Of a stretch of 64,000 nucleotides of DNA, positions 50,531 through 59,202 are shown one piece after another. This DNA is from JANMDU01 sp043777675 (lineage in GTDB: Bacteria; Pseudomonadota; Gammaproteobacteria; Burkholderiales; Burkholderiaceae_C), in contig JAYWHR010000024.1 in NCBI GenBank assembly GCA_043777675.1, forward strand, positions 81,177 through 145,176, given 5' to 3'. The number at the start of each line of letters is the position of its first letter. Position 1 is the first letter of the stretch. Both the position numbers and the translations under genes were made by a program. The notes under the pieces were generated by a model. It was given only the letters and a program-made list of their open reading frames with translations, did not search any database and was not told where the DNA came from.

Positions 50531-51370
50531 TTAAGTCGGAGCAGCAGCCATGATTTGGCCTTTCCATTCCCAATTCTTCTGTGCCGCATACACCGCATTC
50601 GGATAAGGCGGCTTGCCTCTTGACCCGTTGTAGCGGCCCAGCGCCATAAAGGTGTCGCCTCGCTCGCGCTCCAAGTAATGGCGCAGGATGACGCAGCCGA
50701 AGCGGATGTTGGTTTGCATGTGGAATAGCTTGCCGGCATCGCCATCGCCGATCACGCGCGCCCAGAAGGGCATGATTTGCATGTAGCCGCGCGCGCCAAC
50801 CACGCTGATGGCGTGTTTGCGGAAATTGCTTTCCACTTGGATCAGGCCCATCACTAATGAGATATCGAGCCCTGCTCTTTTGGATTCGTACCAGACGGTC
50901 TGCAAAAATTCTTTGCGGGTTTCGAAATCAGTTTTTTTCTTGCGCAGGCGCGTGCTCATCTCGCCGAGCCAGCGCAGGTATTGCAAGCGGGTTTCTGTGT
51001 TGTTGAATTCTGGGATGGGCGGGGCAGAGCTCGATACGGCGGCGCTGAGGGCTCCGCGCACGGAGTCGGCGAGAGGCTCTTCGAGTTGGCGGCCGGCTTG
51101 GGCTGCTTGAGGCAGGAAGCTAGACGCTATTAAAAGAGTAGCGCCTCGCGCAATAGATATGCCGGCTAAGCGGCGATTTGGCTTGAAATCTTGAAGATTT
51201 TTCGCTTCGGGAAGGGAGAAAGTCGGGCCAGAGCCTTGCGCCTCGGAGAGACACGAAAATGGGTTCAGAGCAAAATTTCGGCTGTGCTCTGTCACGCTCC
51301 GGGATGGCTGCCGTCCTGAATTTTGATCTGACCCCATTTTCGCTTTCACTTTTCCGCTGTTGGCGCTCAA
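50531..51370 (-). CDS. Lytic transglycosylase (SLT domain)
   Basis: The SLT domain runs from about residue 165 of the longest frame: YESKRAGLDISLVMGLIQVESNFRKHAIS with the catalytic Glu, GARGYMQIMPFWARV, TNIRFGCVILRHYLERERG and ALGRYNGSRGKPPYPNAVY. It cleaves peptidoglycan to 1,6-anhydromuramic products. The N-terminus is odd: from the TTG at 51370, which overlaps the proS stop, residues 10-40 come from an inverted-repeat element and 68-82 (LAGISIARGATLLIA) from a 43-nt element that also supplies the hydrophobic core of the signal peptide. The true start is uncertain. Confidence 0.85.
   Translation of the reverse strand: MSANSGKVKAKMGSDQNSGRQPSRSVTEHSRNFALNPFSCLSEAQGSGPTFSLPEAKNLQDFKPNRRLAGISIARGATLLIASSFLPQAAQAGRQLEEPLADSVRGALSAAVSSSAPPIPEFNNTETRLQYLRWLGEMSTRLRKKKTDFETRKEFLQTVWYESKRAGLDISLVMGLIQVESNFRKHAISVVGARGYMQIMPFWARVIGDGDAGKLFHMQTNIRFGCVILRHYLERERGDTFMALGRYNGSRGKPPYPNAVYAAQKNWEWKGQIMAAAPT
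51126..51168 (-). repeat. 43-nt palindromic element, copy 12 (signal peptide of transglycosylase)
   Basis: Minus strand TAGCCGGCATATCTATTGCG ... GCTACTCTTTTAATAGC. Open frame LAGISIARGATLLIA, forming the hydrophobic stretch before SSFLPQAAQAG. Confidence 0.8.
51254..51342. repeat. Inverted-repeat element with GGGGTCAGA-type ends, copy 2
   Basis: Left CGAAAATGGGTTCAGAGCAA, right GAATTTTGATCTGACCCCAT followed by TTTCG. Same arm type as the element at 44642. Lies in the 5' region of the transglycosylase frame. Confidence 0.75.
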
Positions 51371-53106
51371 ACGCTCAACTTCGACATGACGTGGCTCACT
51401 GCATCTGCAACGGCAACTCGGCTAGCGGCTTCATCGCGGCGGTGTTGGTATTCGATCTGGCCGTCTTTCAGGCTCTTGTCGCCCACCGTGATGCGATGCG
51501 GCACGCCGATGAGTTCCCAGTCGGCGAACATGGCGCCGGGGCGCTCGCCTCGGTCATCCAAGATCACGTCAACGCCTTTGGCTAGAAGCTCGGCGTAGAT
51601 CGCGTCTGATGCTTCTTTGACGTTCGGAAAGCGGTCTGCACCCACGGGGCAAATCACCACGGTGAAGGGGGCGAGCGCGTCGGGCCAGATGATGCCTTTG
51701 TCGTCATGATTTTGCTCGATGGCAGCGGCCGGCAGGCGCGTGATACCGATGCCATAGCAGCCCATCTCAAAGGGCTTGGGTTTGCCATCAATGTCCAGAA
51801 ATGTGGCCTTCATGGCCTGGCTGTATTTCGTTCCAAGGTAGAAGACGTGGCCGATTTCGATGCCGCGCTCGATGGCAAGCGCGCCTTGACCGTCGGGCGA
51901 TGGATCGCCTTCGAGCACGTTGCGGATGTCCGCCACTTGATCTGGCTCGGGCAAATCTCTTGCCCAGTTCACGCCGGTGATATGGAAGTCAACTTCGTTC
52001 GCCCCGCAAATCCAATCAGCCATCGCGGCCACTTCACGGTCTGCAACGATCTTCACGGGTTTTTTCAGATTTAAAGGCCCGAGGTAGCCGGGTTTGCAGC
52101 CGAAATGTTCGACGATCTCGGCTTCTGTAGCGAAGCGGAAGGCGCTTAAACCAGTCACTTTGTTGGCCTTGGTCTCATTTAAAGAATGATCGCCGCGCAC
52201 GAGCAACAGCCAGACTTGCACCTTGACGACTTCACCTTTTTCATTGAGCTCTTCGGTGGCAAGCACGAGAGATTTGACGGTTGTACTCAACGGCACGCTG
52301 AGTAAATCTGCCACGGCTTGACAGGTACTTGAAGCCGGTGTGGGCGTTTTGGTCATCAACTTGGAAGCCGTAGGGCGCAAGCCGGGAGCCAAGCTTTCGG
52401 CTTTTTCAATATTCGCTGCGTAGTCGGAATGAGGGCAATAAATAATCGCGTCCTCCCCAGTGGCGGCAATCACTTGGAATTCTTCGCTCAAATCGCCACC
52501 AATCGCACCGCTATCTGCCGCCACTGCACGATAGCGCAAACCAAAGCGATCAAAAATCTTGCGGTAGGCATTCGCCATGATTTGATAACTGGCTTTGGCG
52601 CTGGCTTCATCGCGGTCAAATGAATATGCGTCTTTCATCGTGAACTCGCGCCCACGCATCAAACCAAAGCGCGGGCGGCGCTCGTCGCGGAATTTAGTTT
52701 GGATTTGGTAGAGGTTTTTTGGCAGTTGTTTGTAGCTACGCAAATCTTGCCGCGCAATGTCTGTGATCACCTCTTCGCTGGTGGGTTGCACGATGAAATC
52801 GCGGTCGTGACGATCTTTCAAGCGCAACAACTCGGGCCCCATTTTTTCAAAGCGGCCTGATTCATTCCATAGCTCTGCGGGCTGAATCACGGGCATGCTG
52901 CATTCCACCGCGCCAGCGCGATTCATCTCCTCGCGCACAATGGCCTCAACTTTGCGGATCACGCGCAAGCCCATGGGCATATATGTGTAGATACCAGCGC
53001 CAAGCTTTTTGATCATGCCAGCACGGGTCATGAGTCGGTGGCTGGCGATCTCGGCGTCTGCAGGGGCTTCCTTGAGGGTGGAGATGAGGAACTGACTGGC
53101 TTTCAT
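51367..53106 (-). CDS. proS: Prolyl-tRNA synthetase
   Basis: 579 residues, bacterial-type ProRS with the editing (INS) domain in the middle (about 225-390). Motif regions: MTRAGMIKKLGAGIYTYMPMGLRV, GRFEKMGPELLRLKDRHDRDFIVQPTSEE, RDERRPRFGLMRGREFTMKDAYSF, and the C-terminal FEMGCYGIGITRLPAAAIEQ. The anticodon-binding domain follows (VDVILDDRGERPGAMFADWELIGVP). Divergent from rppH. Confidence 0.96.
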   Translation of the reverse strand: MKASQFLISTLKEAPADAEIASHRLMTRAGMIKKLGAGIYTYMPMGLRVIRKVEAIVREEMNRAGAVECSMPVIQPAELWNESGRFEKMGPELLRLKDRHDRDFIVQPTSEEVITDIARQDLRSYKQLPKNLYQIQTKFRDERRPRFGLMRGREFTMKDAYSFDRDEASAKASYQIMANAYRKIFDRFGLRYRAVAADSGAIGGDLSEEFQVIAATGEDAIIYCPHSDYAANIEKAESLAPGLRPTASKLMTKTPTPASSTCQAVADLLSVPLSTTVKSLVLATEELNEKGEVVKVQVWLLLVRGDHSLNETKANKVTGLSAFRFATEAEIVEHFGCKPGYLGPLNLKKPVKIVADREVAAMADWICGANEVDFHITGVNWARDLPEPDQVADIRNVLEGDPSPDGQGALAIERGIEIGHVFYLGTKYSQAMKATFLDIDGKPKPFEMGCYGIGITRLPAAAIEQNHDDKGIIWPDALAPFTVVICPVGADRFPNVKEASDAIYAELLAKGVDVILDDRGERPGAMFADWELIGVPHRITVGDKSLKDGQIEYQHRRDEAASRVAVADAVSHVMSKLSV

Positions 53107-53218
53107 GGGCTATACAACTAACTAAAAAAATAAAGTGAAATTGAAACAAGTGCAAGAGAGTCTTGCAAATCAAGGCGAGCCGTGCATAATGGTTTCAGTT
53201 TAAAAATTGGAGTTGATT

Positions 53219-54010
53219 ATGCTTGACCGGGACGGCTTTCGCCCCAATGTCGGCATCATCTTGCTCAACCAGAAAAACCAGGTGTTTTGGGGGAAAAGAA
53301 TTCGTACCCATTCCTGGCAGTTTCCGCAAGGCGGCATCGACCGGGGTGAAAACCCGGAGCAAGCGATGTTTCGCGAGTTGCACGAAGAGGTAGGCTTGAA
53401 GCCAGACCACGTGCAGATTGTCGCGCGGACGCGAGACTGGTTGCGCTATGAGGTGCCTGACCGCTTTATCAAACGGGAAGCGCGTGGCCATTACCGTGGC
53501 CAAAAGCAAATTTGGTATTTGCTGCAACTGGTCGGCCACGATTGGGATCTGAATCTGCGCGCCACAGATCACCCTGAGTTTGATGCATGGCGGTGGAATG
53601 ATTATTGGGTGCCGCTAGATTTGGTGGTCGAGTTCAAGCGCGGCGTTTACAAAATGGCTTTGAATGAGCTGTCTCGTTATTTGCCTGTGGGTGACCATCG
53701 CTGGCAGCGGGATTTCTCTCGAGATGCAGATCGGGAGGTGCGTAACAGCCAGCCAGCCGATCTGATTTTTGAGCATCCTGGGCAGCGCCGTCGGCCGTTT
53801 GGAAATTTCGGCTTACACAGCAGCGGCATGATTGCAGGGCTTCAGCGTAGCCACCGCACAGCCGATATGGAGCTGCCTCCAGGAGCGAGCTTCGATCCGC
53901 ATCCGGCAGAGAAATATGAGCAAGACCCAGCACAGGCGTTTATGGCTCATCATCCACATGACGAGATACAAGATCATCCTGATGATTTAGGCAAGCATCA
54001 CTATGAATAA
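53219..54010 (+). CDS. rppH: RNA pyrophosphohydrolase RppH
   Basis: 263 residues from the ATG at 53219 with GGAG upstream. Removes pyrophosphate from mRNA 5' ends to trigger decay. N-terminal DRDGFRPNVGIILLNQKNQVFWGKR, Nudix box GGIDRGENPEQAMFRELHEEVGL, and YEVPDRF, GQKQIWYLLQLVG, FDAWRWNDYW. The C-terminal tail (about 100 residues beyond the E. coli length, with His/Asp/Pro-rich end) is characteristic of this group. Its end overlaps the next gene's start. Confidence 0.94.
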   Translation: MLDRDGFRPNVGIILLNQKNQVFWGKRIRTHSWQFPQGGIDRGENPEQAMFRELHEEVGLKPDHVQIVARTRDWLRYEVPDRFIKREARGHYRGQKQIWYLLQLVGHDWDLNLRATDHPEFDAWRWNDYWVPLDLVVEFKRGVYKMALNELSRYLPVGDHRWQRDFSRDADREVRNSQPADLIFEHPGQRRRPFGNFGLHSSGMIAGLQRSHRTADMELPPGASFDPHPAEKYEQDPAQAFMAHHPHDEIQDHPDDLGKHHYE

Positions 54011-54500
54011 GCGATTTTTAGCGTTGGCTCTTTCTTGTTTTGCTTCTGGTTTATCGATTGCGCAGTTCGTTGCCGACGATCCTGATTGGAAAGAAACTGA
54101 AGTTCCGCCGGCACCAGCATTTGAGCTCAAACGCCTTGTACCCGTAGAAATGTCGGTGCAATCACAGCTCAAATGGGGTGTGGATCCACAGACGGTGAGC
54201 ATCACGAACGATGGCATCGTGCGCTACGTGGTGGTGGCGCAATCCAGCAGTGGCGTGGTCAATGCAATGTATGAAGGCATTCGCTGTAATAAAGCCGAGT
54301 TTCGCCGCTATGCAAGACATCAGCCCGGAAGTGGCTGGGTGAAATCTGCAGATTCAGATTGGACACCGTTGCGTAATACAGGCGCATCACGCCATCCTGA
54401 GACCTTGGCCAGAGGCGGCATGTGCGATGGAGCAGCACCGCCCTCAACAGCTGCCGAGGCCATACGGCGCTTAAATGCTGGCGTAACTGCTCGTCCTTGA
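54003..54500 (+). CDS. CNP1-like exported protein
   Basis: 165 residues. Signal peptide MNKRFLALALSCFASGLSIA, then DPDWKETEVPPAPAFELKRLVPVEM, VSITNDGIVRYVVVAQSSSGVVNAMYEGIRCNKAEFRRYAR. This matches the CNP1-like family, whose members lie next to rppH or proB in Burkholderiales. It overlaps rppH by 8 bases. Role not known; probably periplasmic or outer-membrane associated. Confidence 0.85.
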   Translation: MNKRFLALALSCFASGLSIAQFVADDPDWKETEVPPAPAFELKRLVPVEMSVQSQLKWGVDPQTVSITNDGIVRYVVVAQSSSGVVNAMYEGIRCNKAEFRRYARHQPGSGWVKSADSDWTPLRNTGASRHPETLARGGMCDGAAPPSTAAEAIRRLNAGVTARP

Positions 54501-54503
54501 GAG

Positions 54504-55655
54504 CTAAATGCTCTTGAGTACTAGATTATCTTTATGCACCATCTCGGCTTCGGCCGTATAGCCCAGCAGCCCTTCAAAATCGCTTGAGGATTTGCGGCAA
54601 ATTAAGCGCGCCTCAGCAGCAGCGTAGTTTGCCAAGCCACGGGCAATCTCTGCACCACTAGTATCCACAATCGCTATCACATCACCACGTGAAAAATCGC
54701 CCTGAACTGCCGTCATACCGACCGGCAGCAAGCTGACTTTTCCGCCTTGTAATCGTTTGGCTGCGCCCTCATCGACAGTCACGCTTCCCGCCAGCTGCAA
54801 ATGATCAGCCATCCATTGCTTGCGGGCTTGTTGCTTGGCTGTTTGAGCCACGAGCAGTGTGCCAATCGCCTCGCCTTGAATCAAGCGAAGCAAGGCATTC
54901 GGCTCACGCCCCCAAGCAATCACCGTGCTCGCGCCCGAGCCGGCCGCGCGCTTAGCAGCCAGAATTTTGGTGATCATTCCGCCTTTGCCAATGCTGCTTC
55001 CGGCACCACCGGCCATCTTTTCAAGGCTTAAATCACCAGCTTGTGCGGTGTGTACAAACTGAGCTGACGGATCTTTACGCGGATCGGCAGTGTATAAGCC
55101 TTTTTGATCGGTGAGAATCACATAAAGATCAGCGTCAATCAAATTCGCGACCAGCGCACCGAGTGTGTCGTTATCGCCAAACTTAATCTCTTCGTTGACC
55201 ACCGTGTCGTTTTCATTGATCACGGGAATTACTTTGTGCGAGAGCAAAGTCAAAAGCGTGGTGCGAGCATTCAAATAACGCTCGCGGTGCGCCAAATCCT
55301 CATGTGTCAGCAGCACTTGAGCGCTGGTGAGCCCCTGCTGGCGTAGCTTGGTTTCATACATTTGCACCAATCCCATCTGGCCGACCGCCGCCGCCGCTTG
55401 GAGTTGCGACACATCTTTAGGCCGGGTCGTCCAGCCCAGCCGCTTCATGCCTTCCGCAATCGCACCGCTAGACACCATCACAACTTCGCGTCCATCTTTG
55501 ACCAAAGCCGCGAGTTGCTCGCACCATTGCGCAATCGCTTCTTCGTGCAGACCACGGCCTTCATTCGTCACCAAACTTGAACCCACTTTCACCACGATGC
55601 GCTTGGCTTTGCGGAGCGTGTGTTGAGCATCAGTGGCAGTGGTTTTTTCGAGCAT
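54504..55655 (-). CDS. proB: Glutamate 5-kinase
   Basis: 383 residues. First step of proline synthesis. Amino acid kinase domain: RIVVKVGSSLVTNEG, VMVSSGAIAEGMKRLGW, VIPVINENDTVVNEEIKFGDNDTLGALVANL, LTDQKGLYTADPR, and GSSIGKGGMITKILAAKRAAGSG. C-terminal PUA domain (SVTVDEGAAKRLQGGKVSLLPVGM). Same strand as obgE upstream; a 43-nt element separates them. Confidence 0.96.
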   Translation of the reverse strand: MLEKTTATDAQHTLRKAKRIVVKVGSSLVTNEGRGLHEEAIAQWCEQLAALVKDGREVVMVSSGAIAEGMKRLGWTTRPKDVSQLQAAAAVGQMGLVQMYETKLRQQGLTSAQVLLTHEDLAHRERYLNARTTLLTLLSHKVIPVINENDTVVNEEIKFGDNDTLGALVANLIDADLYVILTDQKGLYTADPRKDPSAQFVHTAQAGDLSLEKMAGGAGSSIGKGGMITKILAAKRAAGSGASTVIAWGREPNALLRLIQGEAIGTLLVAQTAKQQARKQWMADHLQLAGSVTVDEGAAKRLQGGKVSLLPVGMTAVQGDFSRGDVIAIVDTSGAEIARGLANYAAAEARLICRKSSSDFEGLLGYTAEAEMVHKDNLVLKSI

Positions 55656-55676
55656 TTTTAAGGGTTTTTGGACATG

Positions 55677-55719
55677 TAGCCGGCATAGAATATGCGCAGA
55701 GTGCTATTAAATTAATAGC
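55677..55719 (+). repeat. 43-nt palindromic element, copy 13 (intergenic)
   Basis: TAGCCGGCATAGAATATGCG ... GCTATTAAATTAATAGC, the copy closest to consensus, between obgE and proB. Non-coding. Confidence 0.85.
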
Positions 55720-55732
55720 TTTCTTGATGTGT

Positions 55733-56842
55733 TCAAGCTGGCAACTCGCCGTCCGATAAACGTGGATCAAAGCGCGGATCAATATCTACCGGCGCCTTGC
55801 TCGCATCGTGCACTTTGCGCACATGCGAGTAAATATCTTTGCAAAGCACATCTAATCCTTGGCGCGCCAATGCAGAGATTTCATAAACTGGCAGCGCGTC
55901 TTTAGCCTTAATTTTCAAAGCAGTGCGATAGCGCTTCACAAAATCTTTCACGCAAGCTTCTCGCTCTTCGCTCGGCACCATATCTAACTTGTTCAAAACC
56001 AACCAACGCGGCTTGGTATAAAGCTCGTCATCGTATTTTTTCAACTCGCTCACAATCGCTTTGGCCTGCGCTACTGGATCAACCGCATCATCGAACGGCG
56101 CCATATCAATCACATGAAGCAAAAGGCGCGTGCGCTGCAGATGCCGCAGGAATTGATGGCCTAAACCCGCGCCTTCGCTTGCACCCTCAATCAAGCCTGG
56201 AAGATCTGCCACAACAAAGCTTTGCTCAGGGCCGACGCGAACCACACCCAAATTGGGATGCAGCGTGGTAAATGGATAATCCGCAATTTTCGGGCGCGCA
56301 TTCGAAATAGAGGCAATCAAGGTGGATTTGCCGGCATTAGGCATGCCTAGCAAGCCCACATCGGCCAAGACCTTCAACTCAAGCTTGAGCTCTTTGCGCT
56401 CACCTTCGCCGCCCGGCGTTTTTTGGCGCGGAGCGCGATTAATTGAGCTTTTGAAGCGCATGTTGCCATAGCCACCATCGCCGCCTTTGGCGAGCATGCG
56501 TTGCTCGCCTATTTCCAGCAGCTCCATGATCACATCCCCCGATTCAGCATCGGAGATGATCGTACCTACCGGCATTTTCAAAACGATATCACCACCAGCT
56601 GCACCGAACATATCAGAGCCCATGCCATTTTCGCCGCGCTTGGCGTCGTAGCGGCGCGAGAAGCGGTAGTCCACCAGCGTATTCAGATTGTCATCGGCCA
56701 CGGCATACACATTGCCACCTCGCCCACCATCTCCGCCATTTGGGCCGCCGAATTCTTTGTATTTTTCGTGACGAAACGACACGCAGCCGTTGCCACCATC
56801 GCCAGCGGCAATGTCAATAAAGGCTTCGTCAACGAATTTCAT
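55733..56842 (-). CDS. obgE: GTPase ObgE
   Basis: 369 residues. Glycine-rich OBG fold (MKFVDEAFIDIAAGDGGNGCVSFRHEKYKEFGGPNGGDGGRGG), then G1 GMPNAGKSTL, G3 DLPGLIEGASEG, G4 NKLD, G5 EISALARQG. The short C-terminal tail has no TGS-like domain. Needed for 50S subunit maturation. Follows rpmA after a terminator and a repeat element. Confidence 0.97.
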   Translation of the reverse strand: MKFVDEAFIDIAAGDGGNGCVSFRHEKYKEFGGPNGGDGGRGGNVYAVADDNLNTLVDYRFSRRYDAKRGENGMGSDMFGAAGGDIVLKMPVGTIISDAESGDVIMELLEIGEQRMLAKGGDGGYGNMRFKSSINRAPRQKTPGGEGERKELKLELKVLADVGLLGMPNAGKSTLIASISNARPKIADYPFTTLHPNLGVVRVGPEQSFVVADLPGLIEGASEGAGLGHQFLRHLQRTRLLLHVIDMAPFDDAVDPVAQAKAIVSELKKYDDELYTKPRWLVLNKLDMVPSEEREACVKDFVKRYRTALKIKAKDALPVYEISALARQGLDVLCKDIYSHVRKVHDASKAPVDIDPRFDPRLSDGELPA

Positions 56843-56888
56843 GATTTATTGGAGTTTAAAGAAAATTCAATACTGAAAGCAGAATTCA

Positions 56889-57056
56889 ATACCGGACGCA
56901 GAAGACACAAAGGTTACGCAAAAGACGCAAAAAAAATACCAGAAACAAAAATCAAAACAGGTTGAATGAAATACAGATGGCATGTTCTCTGAATTTTTTC
57001 TTTTTTTGCGTCTTTTGCGTCTTTTGCGTAACCTTTGCGTCTTCTGCGTCCGGTAT
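56889..57056. repeat. Intergenic inverted-arm element, full copy 4
   Basis: Left ATACCGGACGCAGAAGACAC, right GCGTCTTCTGCGTCCGGTAT region. Between obgE and rpmA. Confidence 0.85.
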
Positions 57057-57072
57057 TTATTGTCTTGGTATT

Positions 57073-57099
57073 AAAAAAGCCCCGGCAAGCGGGGCTTTT
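57073..57099 (-). terminator. Rho-independent terminator after rpmA
   Basis: AAAAAAGCCCCG GCAAG CGGGGCTTTT. Read on the minus strand it follows the rpmA stop by 16 bases, with the T-run at its end. It separates rplU-rpmA from obgE. Confidence 0.88.
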
Positions 57100-57115
57100 G
57101 ATCAATGCAGTGAAT

Positions 57116-57376
57116 TTAGGCAGCTGCCGTGATGTTCACGGTGTGCTTGTTCAAAGCGCCTTTATGGGTAAAGCTCACGTGGCCTGCTGCCAAGGCAAAC
57201 AGGGTGTGATCTTTACCGATGCCCACGTTCACACCAGGATGGAACTTGGTGCCACGTTGACGAACGATGATCGCGCCGGCGGTGATGAGCTCACCACCGA
57301 AAGCTTTTACGCCAAGCATTTTGGGCTGTGAATCACGCCCATTTCGCGTCGAGCCGCCGCCTTTTTTCTGTGCCAT
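57116..57376 (-). CDS. rpmA: Ribosomal protein bL27
   Basis: 86 residues. AQKKGGGSTRNGRDSQPKMLGVK, GGELITAGAIIVRQRGTKFHPG and NVGIGKDHTLFALAAGHVSF are the family core; the N-terminus reaches the peptidyl transferase centre. 17 bases after rplU. Confidence 0.98.
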   Translation of the reverse strand: MAQKKGGGSTRNGRDSQPKMLGVKAFGGELITAGAIIVRQRGTKFHPGVNVGIGKDHTLFALAAGHVSFTHKGALNKHTVNITAAA

Positions 57377-57393
57377 TTCAGTATGCCCCTATA

Positions 57394-57708
57394 TCAAGCA
57401 CCAATAATCGAGCTGATCTCGATTTCGGTGTAGTTTTGACGATGACCTTGACGCTTTTGATAGTGCTTACGACGACGCATCTTGAAGATGCGCACTTTAT
57501 CGTGCCTACCTTGCGCCACGACCGTGGCTTTGACTGATGCACCCGCGACGACAGGCGTGCCGATTTTGAGTTGATCGCCGTTTCCGACAGCCAACACTTC
57601 ATCAAGCACAATTTCCTGTCCCACGTCCGCAGCAATCTGTTCTATTTTCAATTTTTCGCCAGCAGCAACTTTGTATTGTTTGCCACCGGTTTTTACGACC
57701 GCGTACAT
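57394..57708 (-). CDS. rplU: Ribosomal protein bL21
   Basis: 104 residues from the ATG at 57708 (MYAVVKTGGKQYKVAAGEKL). The core ends RRRKHYQKRQGHRQNYTEIEISSI. The longer frame upstream gives a non-family extension and is rejected. Co-transcribed with rpmA. Confidence 0.98.
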   Translation of the reverse strand: MYAVVKTGGKQYKVAAGEKLKIEQIAADVGQEIVLDEVLAVGNGDQLKIGTPVVAGASVKATVVAQGRHDKVRIFKMRRRKHYQKRQGHRQNYTEIEISSIIGA

Positions 57709-58202
57709 AAGAGACCTCATTGTGTGAGTTGGATCTTCAGCTTGCACCAAAGAACTCAAGTGACTCCGGCGAATTCCGAAGAGCTTTCCATTATAGCATG
57801 GTTAGCCATTACTAACAAGGCGAACCATCGTCGTGTGTCAGCAGTCAATGAGTTGTCCGGTTGTGAGCAAACAATCTGCTTGGTTGATGCAGTTGCTGAC
57901 AACGGACTCCAGAATCTGCTTGCACGTGACTCCTCAGCTTTAGCTGATGGCAAAGATGTGCTGCATACATTACAAATGTGCCAATAGAGTTTGCGGGCAC
58001 AAGTTGCCATCTGGGTGCTTGTAGAGCACCACTTTGGGGATTCGGAGTCAATCAGTTGCCGTGCTAGTGAGGGAATGTTTAATGAAAATAGAGATTTACC
58101 CGTTTGTCAACCAAACTCATTTTCAGGCATTATCATTGCTTATACGTGCTGTAGTAGCACGATTTCCGATCAACTCATTCTTCACTTCTAGGAACTCTTC
58201 CC
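57709..58202. other. Intergenic region between rplU and the BMP operon
   Basis: About 490 bp with the two divergent promoters. No family signature in either strand's short frames; one plus-strand frame to 57987 has a protein-like end but no start. No repeat copies. In other Burkholderiales a polyprenyl synthase gene often stands here; I see no trace of one. Confidence 0.5.
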
Positions 58203-59174
58203 ATGAAATTCTCGCTGCGTTCTGCCCTTTTTACTGCCGCGGCTCTAGCTTGCACAGCAGCTTTTGCCCAGCCCGCTGTTATTTTTGACATGGGCGGCAA
58301 GTTTGACAAATCATTCAACGAAGCTGCCTACAACGGAGCTGAGCGCTTCAAGAAAGAAACTGGCACGCAATACCTAGAGTTTGAAGTGACCAACCCGACG
58401 CAGCGGGAGCAGGCCATCCGCCGTATGGCTGAGCGCGGCGCGAATCCGATCATTGGCATTGGCTTCTCCCAAGGTGGTGCGATTGAAAAAATCGCCAAAG
58501 AATTCCCTAAGCTCAATTTCGCCATTATCGATTTCGTTGTGAAAGAACCCAATGTGCAGTCGGTTGTGTTCAACGAACATGAAGGCAGCTTCTTGGTGGG
58601 CATGGTGGCAGCCAGTGCATCGAAGACTGGCAAAGTTGGCTTCGTCGGTGGTATGGACATTCCCCTGATCCGTAAATTTCAGTGTGGCTACGAGCAAGGC
58701 GCTAAGTTTGCCAATGGCAAGGTTGAGACCTTCGCCAACATGACCGGCACCACCGGTGCAGCCTGGAACGATCCAGCGCGCGGCGGTGAATTGGCTAAAG
58801 CCCAAATGGCCAAAGGCGCAGACGTGATCTTTGCAGCGGCTGGCGGTACTGGCATGGGTGTGTATCAAGCGGCTAAAGACAGCGGCAAGCTGGCCATCGG
58901 CGTAGACAGCAACCAAAACCACATTCAGCCCGGCACCATGCTTACCTCCATGGTCAAGCGCGTGGACACTGCTGTATACAACGTTATGAAAAAGCACACC
59001 CCAGGCATCAGCGCTCTTGGCTTGAAAGAAGGCGGCGTGGACTACGCGATGGATGCCAACAACGACAAGCTCGTCTCTGCTGACATGCGTAAAAAGGTAG
59101 ATGCTGCTAAGGCTGACATCATTTCTGGCAAGATCAAGGTCGTTGATTTCATGACTGCCAGCAAGTGCGAATAA
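58203..59174 (+). CDS. BMP-family ABC transporter substrate-binding protein
   Basis: 323 residues. Signal peptide to about residue 22 (ALACTAAFA). The BMP/PnrA-type fold: VIFDMGGKFDKSFNEAAYNGAERFKKE, NPIIGIGFSQGGAIEKIAKEFP, GFVGGMDIPLIRKFQCGYEQGAKFAN, IFAAAGGTGMGVYQAAKDSGKLAIGVDSNQNHI. Known relatives bind purine nucleosides. No lipobox Cys seen, so it is periplasmic. First gene of a four-gene transporter operon. Confidence 0.93.
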   Translation: MKFSLRSALFTAAALACTAAFAQPAVIFDMGGKFDKSFNEAAYNGAERFKKETGTQYLEFEVTNPTQREQAIRRMAERGANPIIGIGFSQGGAIEKIAKEFPKLNFAIIDFVVKEPNVQSVVFNEHEGSFLVGMVAASASKTGKVGFVGGMDIPLIRKFQCGYEQGAKFANGKVETFANMTGTTGAAWNDPARGGELAKAQMAKGADVIFAAAGGTGMGVYQAAKDSGKLAIGVDSNQNHIQPGTMLTSMVKRVDTAVYNVMKKHTPGISALGLKEGGVDYAMDANNDKLVSADMRKKVDAAKADIISGKIKVVDFMTASKCE

Positions 59175-59202
59175 GCCGTACGATATCAGGTAGAACTTCA
59201 GT

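Noticed and set aside
57571..57987. 138-residue plus-strand frame overlapping rplU
   Set aside because: First half is antisense to rplU; the second half has no recognisable family or start.
58010..58075. Short stretch that looks faintly tRNA-like
   Set aside because: I could not fold an acceptor stem, anticodon arm and T arm with the conserved bases.
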